This document shows, in pieces, positions 53,897 to 63,005 of a DNA stretch of 64,000 bases; within the stretch, counting starts at the first letter, position 1, and every line of letters begins with the position of its first letter. Both the position numbers and the translations under genes were made by a program. Origin of the DNA: an uncultured Thiotrichaceae bacterium (GTDB lineage: Bacteria > Pseudomonadota > Gammaproteobacteria > Thiotrichales > Thiotrichaceae); NCBI GenBank assembly GCA_937925855.1, contig CALAMO010000028.1, positions 54,883 to 118,882 on the forward strand. Reading direction: 5' to 3'. The notes beneath the pieces were generated by a model, which made no database searches, was not told the DNA's origin, and worked only from the letters and a program-made list of their open reading frames with translations.

Positions 53897-55678
53897 ATGA
53901 AACTTGCAACATTCAACCTATACCAGTTCGTTGCTCCAGGCTACTACTGGTACGAACGCGAGCCCCGCAACACCTACAGCCCCTCAGAATGGCAGCAGAA
54001 AACCACCTGGATTAAACAACAGCTACAGACGATGGATGCTGATGTTTTGGGGTTTCAGGAAGTATTCAGCGTCGATGCGCTCAGAACACTCTGTGTCGAG
54101 GCGGGCTATCCTCACTTCGCCACCGTAGACACGCCGCTGTTGCACCCTGACGACGCTAAGGTTTATTACAAATCGGTGGTCGCACTCGCAGCTCGCCACC
54201 CCTTAAATGCTGTGCGCAGCGTGACGACCCACCAGGATGTTAGCCATGATCTGCGTTTAAAGGATGACTTTAGTTTCAGCCGCCCACCGGTTTGCGCCGA
54301 CATCACGCTCCCCACCCTCGGCACCACCACCGTTTATGTCGTCCACCTCAAATCCAAACGCCCTGACACCGCCGCGTTGACGTTTGACGCGGTGACCCCC
54401 TGGCCAGAGCGTGTGCGCGCCACGATGATGAGTGTCTCGCGTGGCAATATTGCCTCGTTATTACAGCGTGGCGCTGAAGCCACCCTGCTGTATCACAGCA
54501 TATGCCAAGTATTAGCGCGCGACGTCCAGCGCCCGGTCATTATCCTCGGCGATATGAATGATGGCGAAGACTCCATTCCTTTACGCTCACTCACGATGCG
54601 CAGCCGAATTTATACGCTGGGTGGTGTCGACGCAGATGACTGGCCACCAGGAACAAAACGCTATCTGCATGACCATCGGCTGAGCGATAGTTTCCGCGTC
54701 GCCCCGAATATGCATCGCCGTCTGCGCCCGTTTACTCATATCCACCGCGGTAAAGGCAACTGCCTGGATCATATTCTGGTCTCGAATGTGCTGAATCCAC
54801 GCAACCCGGAAGCGCGGGCTGAAGTCGCTTATTATGAGGTATTGGGTCAGCATCTTGACCAGGACGGCATTGAAAATAAATTACAGTCCGACCACGCCCA
54901 GGTCTGTATCGAACTTTTAGCCGTGAGCAGCGCAGAACCGCCGCCGCCCAACCCGGCGATCCAGCATCAAAAAGACGTGCTGACCCGCCAGGACTTTGTC
55001 GATCTTGCCGGGGGCGTGTTTCAGTCGCAGCAGCACTTTCGCCAGTGGGAACGGGCTGATAAGTGGGAAAATTTCTGGTCATTTTTCTTTGATCAGCAAT
55101 ACGGCTGGGTTAAATCTGTCTACGGCCAGGTGCCAGTCGATGAATTACATCAGCGCAAACACCACAGCATCGAACATATCATTCCCCAGGTGTTTCTGGA
55201 TCGCTATCTGGTAGCGCGGCGCGTGCCTCGGCATGTGCGCCACGGCGCAACGATTAATCCGTTTAATATGCTGCCTTCCGAGCGCGGCTTGAATGCCAAA
55301 CGCTCTAATTTTCCCTTTGATATGGACGGTGATCAGGTCGTTCGGCCCCAGCACCTGCAATTACAGCCGGAAAGCTTCAGCCAAACCGGGCTAGACCAGC
55401 AGGATGAATGGATCATCCCAGCACGCAACCGGGGCGATATTGCGCGGGCAATTCTGTATATGCTGTTGTGCTATGAGATTGACGAACTGTATAACCAACA
55501 CATTAAAACGCTGGTGCACTGGGCAAAGATTGATAGCCCCAGCGCGTGGGAGAAGGATTATAACCAGTGGGTCTACAACCGGCTGGGGATTCGCAATCCA
55601 TTTATTGATGAGCCAGAAAATGCGCGCCTGCTACTAGAGAATCAGACGCTAATGCAGTCGCTACAGACACACCGCTAA
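53897..55678 (+). CDS. Two-nuclease fusion: EEP domain plus endonuclease I domain
   Basis: 593 residues, no signal peptide (starts MKLATFNLYQF). Residues 1-345 form an exonuclease-endonuclease-phosphatase domain with all usual residues: FQEV, VVHLKSKRPD, ILGDMNDGED, LDHILVS and SDHAQV. Residues about 385-575 match EndA/NucM endonuclease I: HHSIEHIIPQVF (near 421, beta-beta-alpha metal), NPFNMLPSERGLNAKRSN, RGDIARAILYM and GIRNPFID. Normally these are separate secreted enzymes. The fusion and absence of a signal peptide are unusual; a cytoplasmic or specially exported nuclease is possible. It has its own 181-base upstream gap. Confidence 0.83.
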   Translation: MKLATFNLYQFVAPGYYWYEREPRNTYSPSEWQQKTTWIKQQLQTMDADVLGFQEVFSVDALRTLCVEAGYPHFATVDTPLLHPDDAKVYYKSVVALAARHPLNAVRSVTTHQDVSHDLRLKDDFSFSRPPVCADITLPTLGTTTVYVVHLKSKRPDTAALTFDAVTPWPERVRATMMSVSRGNIASLLQRGAEATLLYHSICQVLARDVQRPVIILGDMNDGEDSIPLRSLTMRSRIYTLGGVDADDWPPGTKRYLHDHRLSDSFRVAPNMHRRLRPFTHIHRGKGNCLDHILVSNVLNPRNPEARAEVAYYEVLGQHLDQDGIENKLQSDHAQVCIELLAVSSAEPPPPNPAIQHQKDVLTRQDFVDLAGGVFQSQQHFRQWERADKWENFWSFFFDQQYGWVKSVYGQVPVDELHQRKHHSIEHIIPQVFLDRYLVARRVPRHVRHGATINPFNMLPSERGLNAKRSNFPFDMDGDQVVRPQHLQLQPESFSQTGLDQQDEWIIPARNRGDIARAILYMLLCYEIDELYNQHIKTLVHWAKIDSPSAWEKDYNQWVYNRLGIRNPFIDEPENARLLLENQTLMQSLQTHR

Positions 55679-55720
55679 AAGATACCCCGCTAAAAGATAC
55701 CCCGCTCAGCGGCGGGGTAT
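55672..55720 (-). terminator. Terminator of degP overlapping two 15-bp tandem repeats
   Basis: Stem ATACCCCGC (55697-55705) with 55712-55720 and a 6-base loop; on the minus strand it runs into CTTTTAG, so it suits degP, whose stop is at 55797. On the plus side, the unit CCGCTAAAAGATACC occurs twice in tandem (55672-55686 and 55687-55701), the first containing the nuclease stop. Confidence 0.55.
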
Positions 55721-55796
55721 AAGTGGATGAGACCATAGATCCTGAGTGTTTTTGCGTTACAGGCCAGCGACTTAGTTGCCATAGGCCCAGTGTTTA

Positions 55797-57227
55797 TCAG
55801 GAAGGCTGCACCGCGATAAACTGACGCCGCCCATCCCGCATAACCAACATCGCCAGCGGACGCGCTTTATCAGCGGCTTGCACCTTGGCCTTCAACTCTG
55901 CGGGGGTGCTAACTCTGGCATTATTCACCGCAATAATCACATCGCCCTGGCGCAGGCCCGCTTTGGCCGCTGGCGTACCGGGCTGCACCTCACGCACCGC
56001 CACCCCAATCTCCAGCTGGCTCGCTGCGCGCTCCTCCGCCGTCAGTGGCGCAACGGCTAAGCCTAACGCTGCTGATGGCTTGGCGCTTGATACCTGCTTG
56101 GGTTCAACGCCATCGTCTAAGCGCTCAATCTTAACCTGCAATGTTTTTTCAGCACCGCCGCGTAATACCTTCATCGCGACCTGCTTGCCGACCTGAGTAC
56201 TGCCTACCAGCAGCGGCAGATGATTCGCTGACTCGACCGCCGTTTGATCGAAGCCAACGATAATATCACCGGCCTGCACGCCTGCTTTATCCGCTGGGCC
56301 TGCGGGCTGCACGCTCGCCACCAGCGCACCGTCTAGCTGACCGATATTAAACGAATCCGCCAGTTCCTGACTTAGGTTCTGAATCTGTACGCCCAGCCAA
56401 CCGCGACTCACCGTACCGCTGACTTTAAGCTGCTCGGTAATGTTCTTAACCAAGTCCACCGGTATCGCAAAGGAAATGCCCATATAACCACCGCTGCGGC
56501 TATAAATCTGTGAGTTCACGCCAACTACGTTGCCCGCTAAGTCAAACAATGGGCCGCCAGAGTTACCGGGGTTTACCGCCACATCCGTTTGAATAAACGG
56601 CACATAGGTGCCATCCGGCAAGCTACGTGATAAGGCACTGACAATACCCTGCGTCGCCGTATGATCTAGCCCAAAGGGCGCGCCAATGGCCACCACCCAC
56701 TGCCCCACTTCCAGCGCGGATGAGCTACCCAGCGTCACCGTCGGCAGATTAGCGCCTTCGACCTTGAGCAGCGCAATATCACTAAATTCGTCCTGCCCCA
56801 CAATCTCAGCATCTAACTCACGCTTATCATTCAGCGTCACCGTCACCTTCTTCGCACCGTCGATGACGTGCGTATTGGTCACGATATAACCGTCTTCAGA
56901 AATAATGAAGCCCGACCCCATAGCCGCGCCACCGCGCTGCGGGCCGCGTGGCATATTGCGGAAGAACTCGCGGAACTGTTCCGGCAACTGCTGGCCGTTG
57001 GGTAATTCAAAGCCCTGCGCCGCCATTTTTTCCGAGCCACCGGCCTCAACCTGAATGTGCACCACCGCATCACGATTCTGTTTAATCATCTGGGTGAGCA
57101 CAGGTAATTCTGCGGCGTGCACCACCGGTGGTGCCGCATGAAAAGCCATAGCTCCCAGCAGCGCACTGCCCGCCAACACCGGCAAGGCACGTTTTTTTAA
57201 AGACCGTAATTGAAGGTTGTAAGTCAT
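55797..57227 (-). CDS. degP: Periplasmic serine protease DegP/HtrA
   Basis: 476 residues with a signal peptide ending near VVHAAELP. Protease domain: GSGFIISEDGYIVTNTHVIDG (His), FSDIALLKVE (Asp), QTDVAVNPGNSGGPLFDLAG (Ser). Two PDZ domains follow (GALVASVQPAGPADKAGVQAGDII, AVREVQPGTPAAKAGLRQGDVI). It degrades or refolds misfolded envelope proteins. It diverges from a two-component operon and both have a shared 9-mer upstream, suggesting common control by that regulator. Confidence 0.95.
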   Translation of the reverse strand: MTYNLQLRSLKKRALPVLAGSALLGAMAFHAAPPVVHAAELPVLTQMIKQNRDAVVHIQVEAGGSEKMAAQGFELPNGQQLPEQFREFFRNMPRGPQRGGAAMGSGFIISEDGYIVTNTHVIDGAKKVTVTLNDKRELDAEIVGQDEFSDIALLKVEGANLPTVTLGSSSALEVGQWVVAIGAPFGLDHTATQGIVSALSRSLPDGTYVPFIQTDVAVNPGNSGGPLFDLAGNVVGVNSQIYSRSGGYMGISFAIPVDLVKNITEQLKVSGTVSRGWLGVQIQNLSQELADSFNIGQLDGALVASVQPAGPADKAGVQAGDIIVGFDQTAVESANHLPLLVGSTQVGKQVAMKVLRGGAEKTLQVKIERLDDGVEPKQVSSAKPSAALGLAVAPLTAEERAASQLEIGVAVREVQPGTPAAKAGLRQGDVIIAVNNARVSTPAELKAKVQAADKARPLAMLVMRDGRRQFIAVQPS

Positions 57228-57276
57228 GTTTGCATCCTGTTTAACAATGAAGATGCGCTTACTCTAGCGCGCCCTA

Positions 57277-57285
57277 CATTACGGT
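57277..57285 (-). promoter_or_regulatory. Candidate regulator box upstream of degP
   Basis: Read toward degP it is ACCGTAATG, 50-58 bases upstream of the degP ATG. The same 9-mer precedes the response-regulator gene. It extends to CTTACCGTAATG, an imperfect inverted TTAC/GTAA pair. A perfect palindrome GTTTTCGAAAAC follows at 57288-57299. Confidence 0.4.
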
Positions 57286-57388
57286 AAGTTTTCGAAAACG
57301 TTAAAAAAATTTAAGCTTTAATTCACGCGGCACCGCCCCATGGCCCATGATGACTTCCATACCCTATACTGGCGAAAAAAATTACAAA

Positions 57389-57397
57389 ACCGTAATG
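57389..57397 (+). promoter_or_regulatory. Candidate regulator box upstream of the OmpR-type regulator gene
   Basis: ACCGTAATG in the direction of transcription, 37-45 bases before the ATG. The flanking ATTAC-N6-GTAAT forms an inverted pair. It mirrors the box upstream of divergent degP. Confidence 0.4.
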
Positions 57398-57433
57398 GCA
57401 AAGCAACACACCCATCGCTTATGATGCTTAACG

Positions 57434-58117
57434 ATGAATATTCTGCTCGTAGAAGATGATACCGCCACCGCCAGTTTTATCCGCAAAGGGTTAACTGAAC
57501 ACGGCTACGTCGTAGACCACGCCGATAACGGGGAAGACGGCCTGTATCTGGCGCTGAATAATACTTACGACATGCTGATTGTGGATCGCATGCTGCCCAA
57601 ATTAGACGGTCTGTCGCTGGTGCAGCAGCTGCGCGCTGAGCCCATAGAAATACCGGTACTTATTCTGAGTGCCTTAGGCGAAGTGGATAACCGCGTCGAA
57701 GGCTTGCGCGCTGGCGGCGATGATTATTTGGTTAAGCCTTATGCGTTCAGTGAACTACTCGCCAGATTACAGGCGCTGTTAAGGCGGGCACATCCCGCGC
57801 ACGAACAAACCGTGCTCAAGCTAGCCGATCTGGAAATGGATCTCATGAAGCGGCAGGTGAAACGTGCTGAAAAAGTGATTAATCTACAACCACGAGAGTT
57901 CACTCTGCTGGAATATCTGCTGCGTAATACCGGGCAGGTCGTCACCCGCACCATGCTGCTGGAAAAGGTTTGGGATTATCATTTTGATCCACAAACCAAC
58001 GTCATTGATGTGCATATCAGTCGCCTGCGCGGCAAGATTGACCGCGACTTTAAGACACCGTTACTGCACACCGTGCGTGGCGCGGGCTATATGCTGCATG
58101 ATCCGACGACTGCTTAA
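57434..58117 (+). CDS. OmpR-family response regulator
   Basis: 227 residues. Receiver: ILLVEDDTATASFIRKGL, acceptor Asp in MLIVDRMLPKLDG, VLILSALG and the Lys in YLVKPYAF. The winged-helix domain has LQPREFTLLEYLLRNTGQVVTRTMLLEKVW and VIDVHISRLRGKID, then TVRGAGYML. It overlaps its kinase gene by 20 bases. Context next to degP suggests envelope-stress control. Confidence 0.92.
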   Translation: MNILLVEDDTATASFIRKGLTEHGYVVDHADNGEDGLYLALNNTYDMLIVDRMLPKLDGLSLVQQLRAEPIEIPVLILSALGEVDNRVEGLRAGGDDYLVKPYAFSELLARLQALLRRAHPAHEQTVLKLADLEMDLMKRQVKRAEKVINLQPREFTLLEYLLRNTGQVVTRTMLLEKVWDYHFDPQTNVIDVHISRLRGKIDRDFKTPLLHTVRGAGYMLHDPTTA

Positions 58118-59501
58118 TACCACCGTCTTCCGCCTATCGCTGATCTATGCGTTGTTGTTCAGCCTAGTGGCGGCAGGCGCCATGGTGTCCATCTACTGGA
58201 TTACTGAAAACCATATCACCCGCCAAACCGACGCCCGCCTCCAGCTTGAAGCCGACATTCTGCTCAATCGCTACGGCGTGTATAACACCGAAGCATTACT
58301 GAGCGATATTCGCCGCCATAATCAGCGCGCCGATTTAACTCAGGGCGACCGGTTTTATTCCTATGTGCTGCTCAAACGACGTGAATACGACATGCTAAGC
58401 GAGTTTGAAGCGGAGTACACCACCGCCGATGGCCGCCAGCTGTTTGCGACCCGCGCGTTAAATCAAACCATTAATTTCTCCATGACCCCAAATCAGGAAC
58501 AGCCCGCCCGCATCCTGATTACACTACTGCCTGATAATTACCAGCTCTTAGTCGCCACCGATATGAGCGAGCAGCGCGCCTTATTAAACGAAGTTTTTAA
58601 TAGCATGTTGCTGGCTATTCTGGTGATCTTCACCCTCGCCGGTATCGGGGGGTATTTGATGGGCGACGGCGTACTGCGCCGCATCGACAGCGTGCGCCAA
58701 ACCGCTGGAGAAATTATGGATGGTGACCTCAGCCAGCGCATGCGTGTCACAAAACGCAACGATGAATTTGACCGGCTCAGCATTGTGCTCAATAGCATGC
58801 TGCGCAAAATTGAACAGCTCATGCAGGCGAAGCGCGAAGTGACCGACAATCTGGCCCATGACCTGCGCAATCCGCTGAACCGGCTACGCAACCGCCTAGA
58901 ATCCAACCAGTTTCGCGACCCGGACAGTACCGACTTCCAGCAGCTCAATCAGGATGCGATTCAGGATGTAGACGAACTCATTAAAACCTTTAATGCGCTG
59001 CTGGGCATTGCACAGGCTGAGTCTGGCGTGCAGCGTGATGACTGGCAGCTGCTTGATCTCAGCCAGCTGATTGCTGATCTGGGCGAGCTGTATGAGGTCG
59101 TTGCCGAAGAGAAAAACATTCACTTCAGCCATCACGCCCCGTCCGAGCTCACGCTGTTTGGTAATCGGCAGCTGCTGGCGCAGGCGTTAACCAATTTATT
59201 GGATAATGCGGTTAAATATACCCCCGCACACGGCCAAATCGAACTCATGGCTGCCGCCGACGGCGATGGTATTCAAATTCAAATCAACGACAGCGGCATC
59301 GGCATCCCACACGATCAATATGAACAGGTGTTTGAACGTTTTGTACGGCTGGATAATGCGCGCAGCTCACCGGGCAATGGACTGGGTTTGAGTCTGGTGA
59401 AAGCTGTGATCGACATGCATGAAGGTCAGATCAAACTGGCCGATAACCAACCCGGCCTGAGGCTCAGCCTGCATTTTTTGACCCCGAGCGGCGAGCACTG
59501 A
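58098..59501 (+). CDS. Two-component sensor histidine kinase
   Basis: About 467 residues from ATG 58098, inside the end of the regulator gene. Two membrane helices (VFRLSLIYALLFSLVAAGAMVS; LLAILVIFTLAGIGGYLMG) enclose a periplasmic domain of about 140 residues. A HAMP linker leads to the H-box NLAHDLRNPLNRLRNRLE. The N-box is LTNLLDNAVKYTPAHG; G-boxes are DSGIGIPHDQ and GNGLGLSLV. It pairs with the upstream OmpR-type regulator; the signal may be envelope damage given degP next door. Confidence 0.92.
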   Translation: MIRRLLNTTVFRLSLIYALLFSLVAAGAMVSIYWITENHITRQTDARLQLEADILLNRYGVYNTEALLSDIRRHNQRADLTQGDRFYSYVLLKRREYDMLSEFEAEYTTADGRQLFATRALNQTINFSMTPNQEQPARILITLLPDNYQLLVATDMSEQRALLNEVFNSMLLAILVIFTLAGIGGYLMGDGVLRRIDSVRQTAGEIMDGDLSQRMRVTKRNDEFDRLSIVLNSMLRKIEQLMQAKREVTDNLAHDLRNPLNRLRNRLESNQFRDPDSTDFQQLNQDAIQDVDELIKTFNALLGIAQAESGVQRDDWQLLDLSQLIADLGELYEVVAEEKNIHFSHHAPSELTLFGNRQLLAQALTNLLDNAVKYTPAHGQIELMAAADGDGIQIQINDSGIGIPHDQYEQVFERFVRLDNARSSPGNGLGLSLVKAVIDMHEGQIKLADNQPGLRLSLHFLTPSGEH

Positions 59502-59590
59502 CGACACACATAATAACCCCACGGATCAGCTGGGAATAATCCCGCACATGCGTTAATATAAAGCTTCCCCATTCAGCTCAGGGAGGCGGC

Positions 59591-60586
59591 ATGTTTACCT
59601 TCTTCATCATTATTTTACTGATCGTGGTCGGCGGTTTTTTCTGGCTCTCCACTCAAAGCGGCAAATTTAATGTCTTCCGCAAGCGCGTGATTCACGCAAG
59701 TCCCGAGACACTGTTCGCACTCGTCAGCGACTATAAAACTTGGCCAGAGTGGACACCTTGGCTCGCCCATGAGCCGGACTGCACCCTAACTTTTTCCGAA
59801 CACACCGACCAGGAAGGCAGCTGGTATCGCTGGGACGGCAAGCTGATTGGCGCGGGCAAAATGACCCAGAACACACTACAAGCCCCTGAGCGCATTGACG
59901 CCAAGCTGGAATTTACACGCCCCATGCGTTCCAACTGTGATGTCTACTGGGACTTTGTGGCGGTGGAAGGTGGCACTGAGGTCACCTGGGGCATGCGGGG
60001 TGAAATGCCGTTTTTCCTGCGCTGGATGGCCAGAAAAATGGATGGCATGGTCGGCCCCGATTACACAATCGGCTTAGCCAAACTGGCACTACAGGCGGGT
60101 GATCAAAGCGACCCTATGGCCCTCACCTACGATGGCATCGTTGAAGTCCCCGTGCAGCCCTACATCAGCTTGCCGTGGGAAGGCTCCCTCGATGATATTG
60201 GTTCAGCCATGCAGCAGGGCTACCCCAAGCTGATGGCCGCCGTACAAGAACACGGGCTGGTATTAAGCGCTGAACCACTGGCGCTGTATCATAAGGTGAA
60301 TCTGAAGAAACGCTGGGTGAAGTGTGAAATGGCACTGCCAGTGCAGGCCACACAGCCAATCGATGGCTTTAATAGCGGAGAATTAGCAGCGCAGCGCTAT
60401 TTGCGCACAACCTTACGCGGTGATTATGCCCATCTAAAGCGCGCTTGGCATGCCGCGTTTGCCCACCTAAAGATGCGCAAACTAAAATTCAAGTGGCCGC
60501 AGCCAATGCTGGAACGCTATGTGGCCGACCCAGCGGAGCAGCAGGGTCTGGATTTAGTCACACAGCTCGATATTCCGTTGAAGTGA
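59591..60586 (+). CDS. Membrane-anchored SRPBCC/polyketide cyclase-like protein
   Basis: 331 residues with GGGAGG before the ATG. One N-terminal membrane helix (FFIIILLIVVGGFFWL) precedes an SRPBCC (START-like) domain (VIHASPETLFALVSDYKTWPEWTPWL, GGTEVTWGMRGEMPF). A C-terminal GyrI-like domain follows (LPWEGSLDDIGSAMQQGYPKLMA, LALYHKVNLKKRWVKCEMALPV). This combination is seen in transcriptional-effector-binding proteins; ligand unknown. It stands alone. Confidence 0.75.
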   Translation: MFTFFIIILLIVVGGFFWLSTQSGKFNVFRKRVIHASPETLFALVSDYKTWPEWTPWLAHEPDCTLTFSEHTDQEGSWYRWDGKLIGAGKMTQNTLQAPERIDAKLEFTRPMRSNCDVYWDFVAVEGGTEVTWGMRGEMPFFLRWMARKMDGMVGPDYTIGLAKLALQAGDQSDPMALTYDGIVEVPVQPYISLPWEGSLDDIGSAMQQGYPKLMAAVQEHGLVLSAEPLALYHKVNLKKRWVKCEMALPVQATQPIDGFNSGELAAQRYLRTTLRGDYAHLKRAWHAAFAHLKMRKLKFKWPQPMLERYVADPAEQQGLDLVTQLDIPLK

Positions 60587-60599
60587 GCAGTGGCTCACT

Positions 60600-61733
60600 T
60601 CAATAGCCCGACATCTCCAGATAGCCATAGCCCAACGGGGTCGCGTCGGCCATATCCAGCACTTGCACCGCGCCCTCCCAGTAGGTGATGCCGGTTTGCA
60701 TCAGTTGGTCATCCACCAAAGCCTCGATCCGCCAGTGCTGTGCGCGCTCAGGTAGCAGCAGCTCCCACGCCACCGGATACTCGCGCCCATCCGCCGCCTG
60801 CCAATAGCGCAGCGGCTTTAAGGTGAGCTGAGCAAAATCGAGCGCGCGGGCCTGACCGTCTGCCGCCACCCATTTTCCCGCACTGTGTTCATCTGTCGCG
60901 CCCGAATGCTGCCGCATGCGGTACAGCATAAGATCTTCCCCACTGTGTAATTGCAGCGAGAACCAATCCCAACCGGCCTGCTCTGCGCCCAATACGCTGG
61001 TGCTCCACTCACGATCCAGCCAGGAATAGCCCTCAACCGATAAGCTCTGCGCTGCTGGCGCTGCCGTCAGCTGGATTTCGCCACGGGTGTGTAAGCGCGT
61101 GAAGGAATAGTAATACGAGGCATTGCCCGCTGCTGCACTCTTCTGGCTCAGCCCCCGGTCACCCTGCAAGACCACTGGCTTTTGTGGCACCAGCTGTAAA
61201 TCCAGCTTAAAGTCTGCTGTCTGCACCTGAATCGTCCACGGAAAATCGCCCTGCGCCGTCCCCAGCAGCTGCCAATCTTCCAGCCACACCTTAAACGGCT
61301 GCGTCGTTTGTCCAGCCAGCCCAGCGGCGCCCCGGGCGAGACGCTGATCATGATGGTGCACGCCGGCCGCTACATCGGTGAGCGCCACATGCGCCATCCA
61401 CACCTGATTGGTCGCCCATGCGGAAGTACCTGTTGGGGCCTGCGGCGTCAGCGCAGTGCGAAAGAACGTGACCTGATAGCCAAAACGCTGGCCAGTCTGC
61501 GCGCTCAGATTGCCCGTGACATACCACCATTCATTCCGAAACTCAGGATGCGCGCTGTGCTCGGTGGGGAAGTTAAAAGGGCGCACCGCAAGCGCCCGCG
61601 CAAACCCAGTCGCCGCCACCCCGCCGAGCGCATTATTCAGGTCAAAGGCATCTTTTTCAGGCGCTTTTTCGCAAGCAGCCAGCAGGACGCATACAATCAG
61701 TATGAACTGCAACTTTTTTAGCAAAGCAATCAT
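60600..61733 (-). CDS. AttH/CrtC-type lipocalin-like lipoprotein
   Basis: About 377 residues from ATG 61733. Lipobox VLLAAC. The mature protein begins HPEFRNEWWYVTGNL, GQRFGYQVTFFR, then WMAHVALTDV and SLSVEGYSWLDREWSTSVLGAEQAGWDWFSLQL, which are the hallmarks of the AttH/carotenoid 1,2-hydratase family with its paired lipocalin domains. The CrtC relatives hydrate carotenoids; the lipoprotein forms are of unknown role and often accompany a LolCDE-like ABC exporter, not seen here. It diverges from the DUF3080 lipoprotein gene with 86 bases between. Confidence 0.8.
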   Translation of the reverse strand: MIALLKKLQFILIVCVLLAACEKAPEKDAFDLNNALGGVAATGFARALAVRPFNFPTEHSAHPEFRNEWWYVTGNLSAQTGQRFGYQVTFFRTALTPQAPTGTSAWATNQVWMAHVALTDVAAGVHHHDQRLARGAAGLAGQTTQPFKVWLEDWQLLGTAQGDFPWTIQVQTADFKLDLQLVPQKPVVLQGDRGLSQKSAAAGNASYYYSFTRLHTRGEIQLTAAPAAQSLSVEGYSWLDREWSTSVLGAEQAGWDWFSLQLHSGEDLMLYRMRQHSGATDEHSAGKWVAADGQARALDFAQLTLKPLRYWQAADGREYPVAWELLLPERAQHWRIEALVDDQLMQTGITYWEGAVQVLDMADATPLGYGYLEMSGY

Positions 61734-61819
61734 CGATATAAAAAGACAAACATGAAAAAACGTCACCCTACGAGCACGCCAATGTGCGCACCGCCCAGTA
61801 TACACAGCCCCCGTTTGCC

Positions 61820-62917
61820 ATGAGCAAACCCAGCCCGTTGGCAGGCCTATTATGGCTTTGCCTCAGCTTATGGCTATCGGCCTGCGGCAAACCGGAGGCG
61901 CAAACCCTGCTGGAAGATTATGCCGATAGCATGAGCAATGTGCTGGCAACGGCGATCCCACTTGATTTCGAGGCTGCCGTACGCGCCATCCCAGCCCTGC
62001 CCGAAAAACGGCAGCGCACTCTGGACACCCCAGATATGCGCGAGGGTATGCTGGACGTCTGGGACTTCCAACAGTGCGGCATGATGCACCTCATCGCCGA
62101 GCGTAACAGCTCATTGGGTAAAGTCATGCTGCCGAGCCAGAAAATGCGCTATGAGCTGCGCTTTCTAGCGGCCTTGCAGCGCTGCTTAGTGACGATGCAG
62201 GCTCTGTCCGCTCCCGATAAAGCACAGCAGGATTTTATCGCACGCCTACTCACTATCGCCCAGCTCAAGCAGCAAAATCTAGCGAAGGAAATCTGGAACG
62301 GGCTCTATCGCTCAGATGAAATCAGCCAGCATTTTGCGCGCGGCCAAACACCGCTGCCGCTTACAGCGGGGCAGTCTGGCAATGTGCTGCGCGCATTAAC
62401 ACAACTACACACGCTGGCCGGACTGCATGACAAAACACCGCTGGCCTTGCCTGCTTGGCTGGATGAGATTGAAGCGGTTTACTATGCCTTTTACAGCAGC
62501 GAATTTGGGGCACAGCTGCTGCCCGCACTGGCGATGTTAACGCATGCACTGCATCAGACCGCTGTCGCGCTCGAAACGCGCCTGCAAGCCGCGCCGTTCT
62601 GCCACTCCGGCCATCGCCCGCGCCGGGCCGAAATTCTGCGCAATATCTTTCAGAAGTACTACGCCGGTCAGGTACAACCCTATATGGCGCTCATCCAACG
62701 CGAAGGACAGGAATGGCTCAGGCTGCATGATGAGATCATGCATAGACTGCCTGCGCCCAAGGCGATGCAGGCCTATCAACAGCGCGTGCTATCACTCAGC
62801 GCCGCCAATAGTTTGTGGCGGCAATGGGAGACCGCTAGCCGCCGCCACACCCGCGCTTGGCAAGAGATACTGGGGCAGTGCGAAATGATGCCGGGGCCGT
62901 CACGCAGTCCGGGCTGA
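61820..62917 (+). CDS. DUF3080 lipoprotein
   Basis: About 365 residues from ATG 61820. Signal ends in lipobox LWLSACGK. The sequence block LLEDYADSMSNVL, MLDVWDFQQCGMMHLIAERNSSLGKVM and LRFLAALQRC matches DUF3080. It is all-helical and of unknown function. Divergent from the CrtC-like lipoprotein gene. Confidence 0.8.
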   Translation: MSKPSPLAGLLWLCLSLWLSACGKPEAQTLLEDYADSMSNVLATAIPLDFEAAVRAIPALPEKRQRTLDTPDMREGMLDVWDFQQCGMMHLIAERNSSLGKVMLPSQKMRYELRFLAALQRCLVTMQALSAPDKAQQDFIARLLTIAQLKQQNLAKEIWNGLYRSDEISQHFARGQTPLPLTAGQSGNVLRALTQLHTLAGLHDKTPLALPAWLDEIEAVYYAFYSSEFGAQLLPALAMLTHALHQTAVALETRLQAAPFCHSGHRPRRAEILRNIFQKYYAGQVQPYMALIQREGQEWLRLHDEIMHRLPAPKAMQAYQQRVLSLSAANSLWRQWETASRRHTRAWQEILGQCEMMPGPSRSPG

Positions 62918-63005
62918 TGGACCTGCTAGACCGCACACTTTAGACATACAACGCGCGGCCAACCGATATTCAGCATGAGATTGGATTGTTCAGCCGGTCA
63001 GCCAA

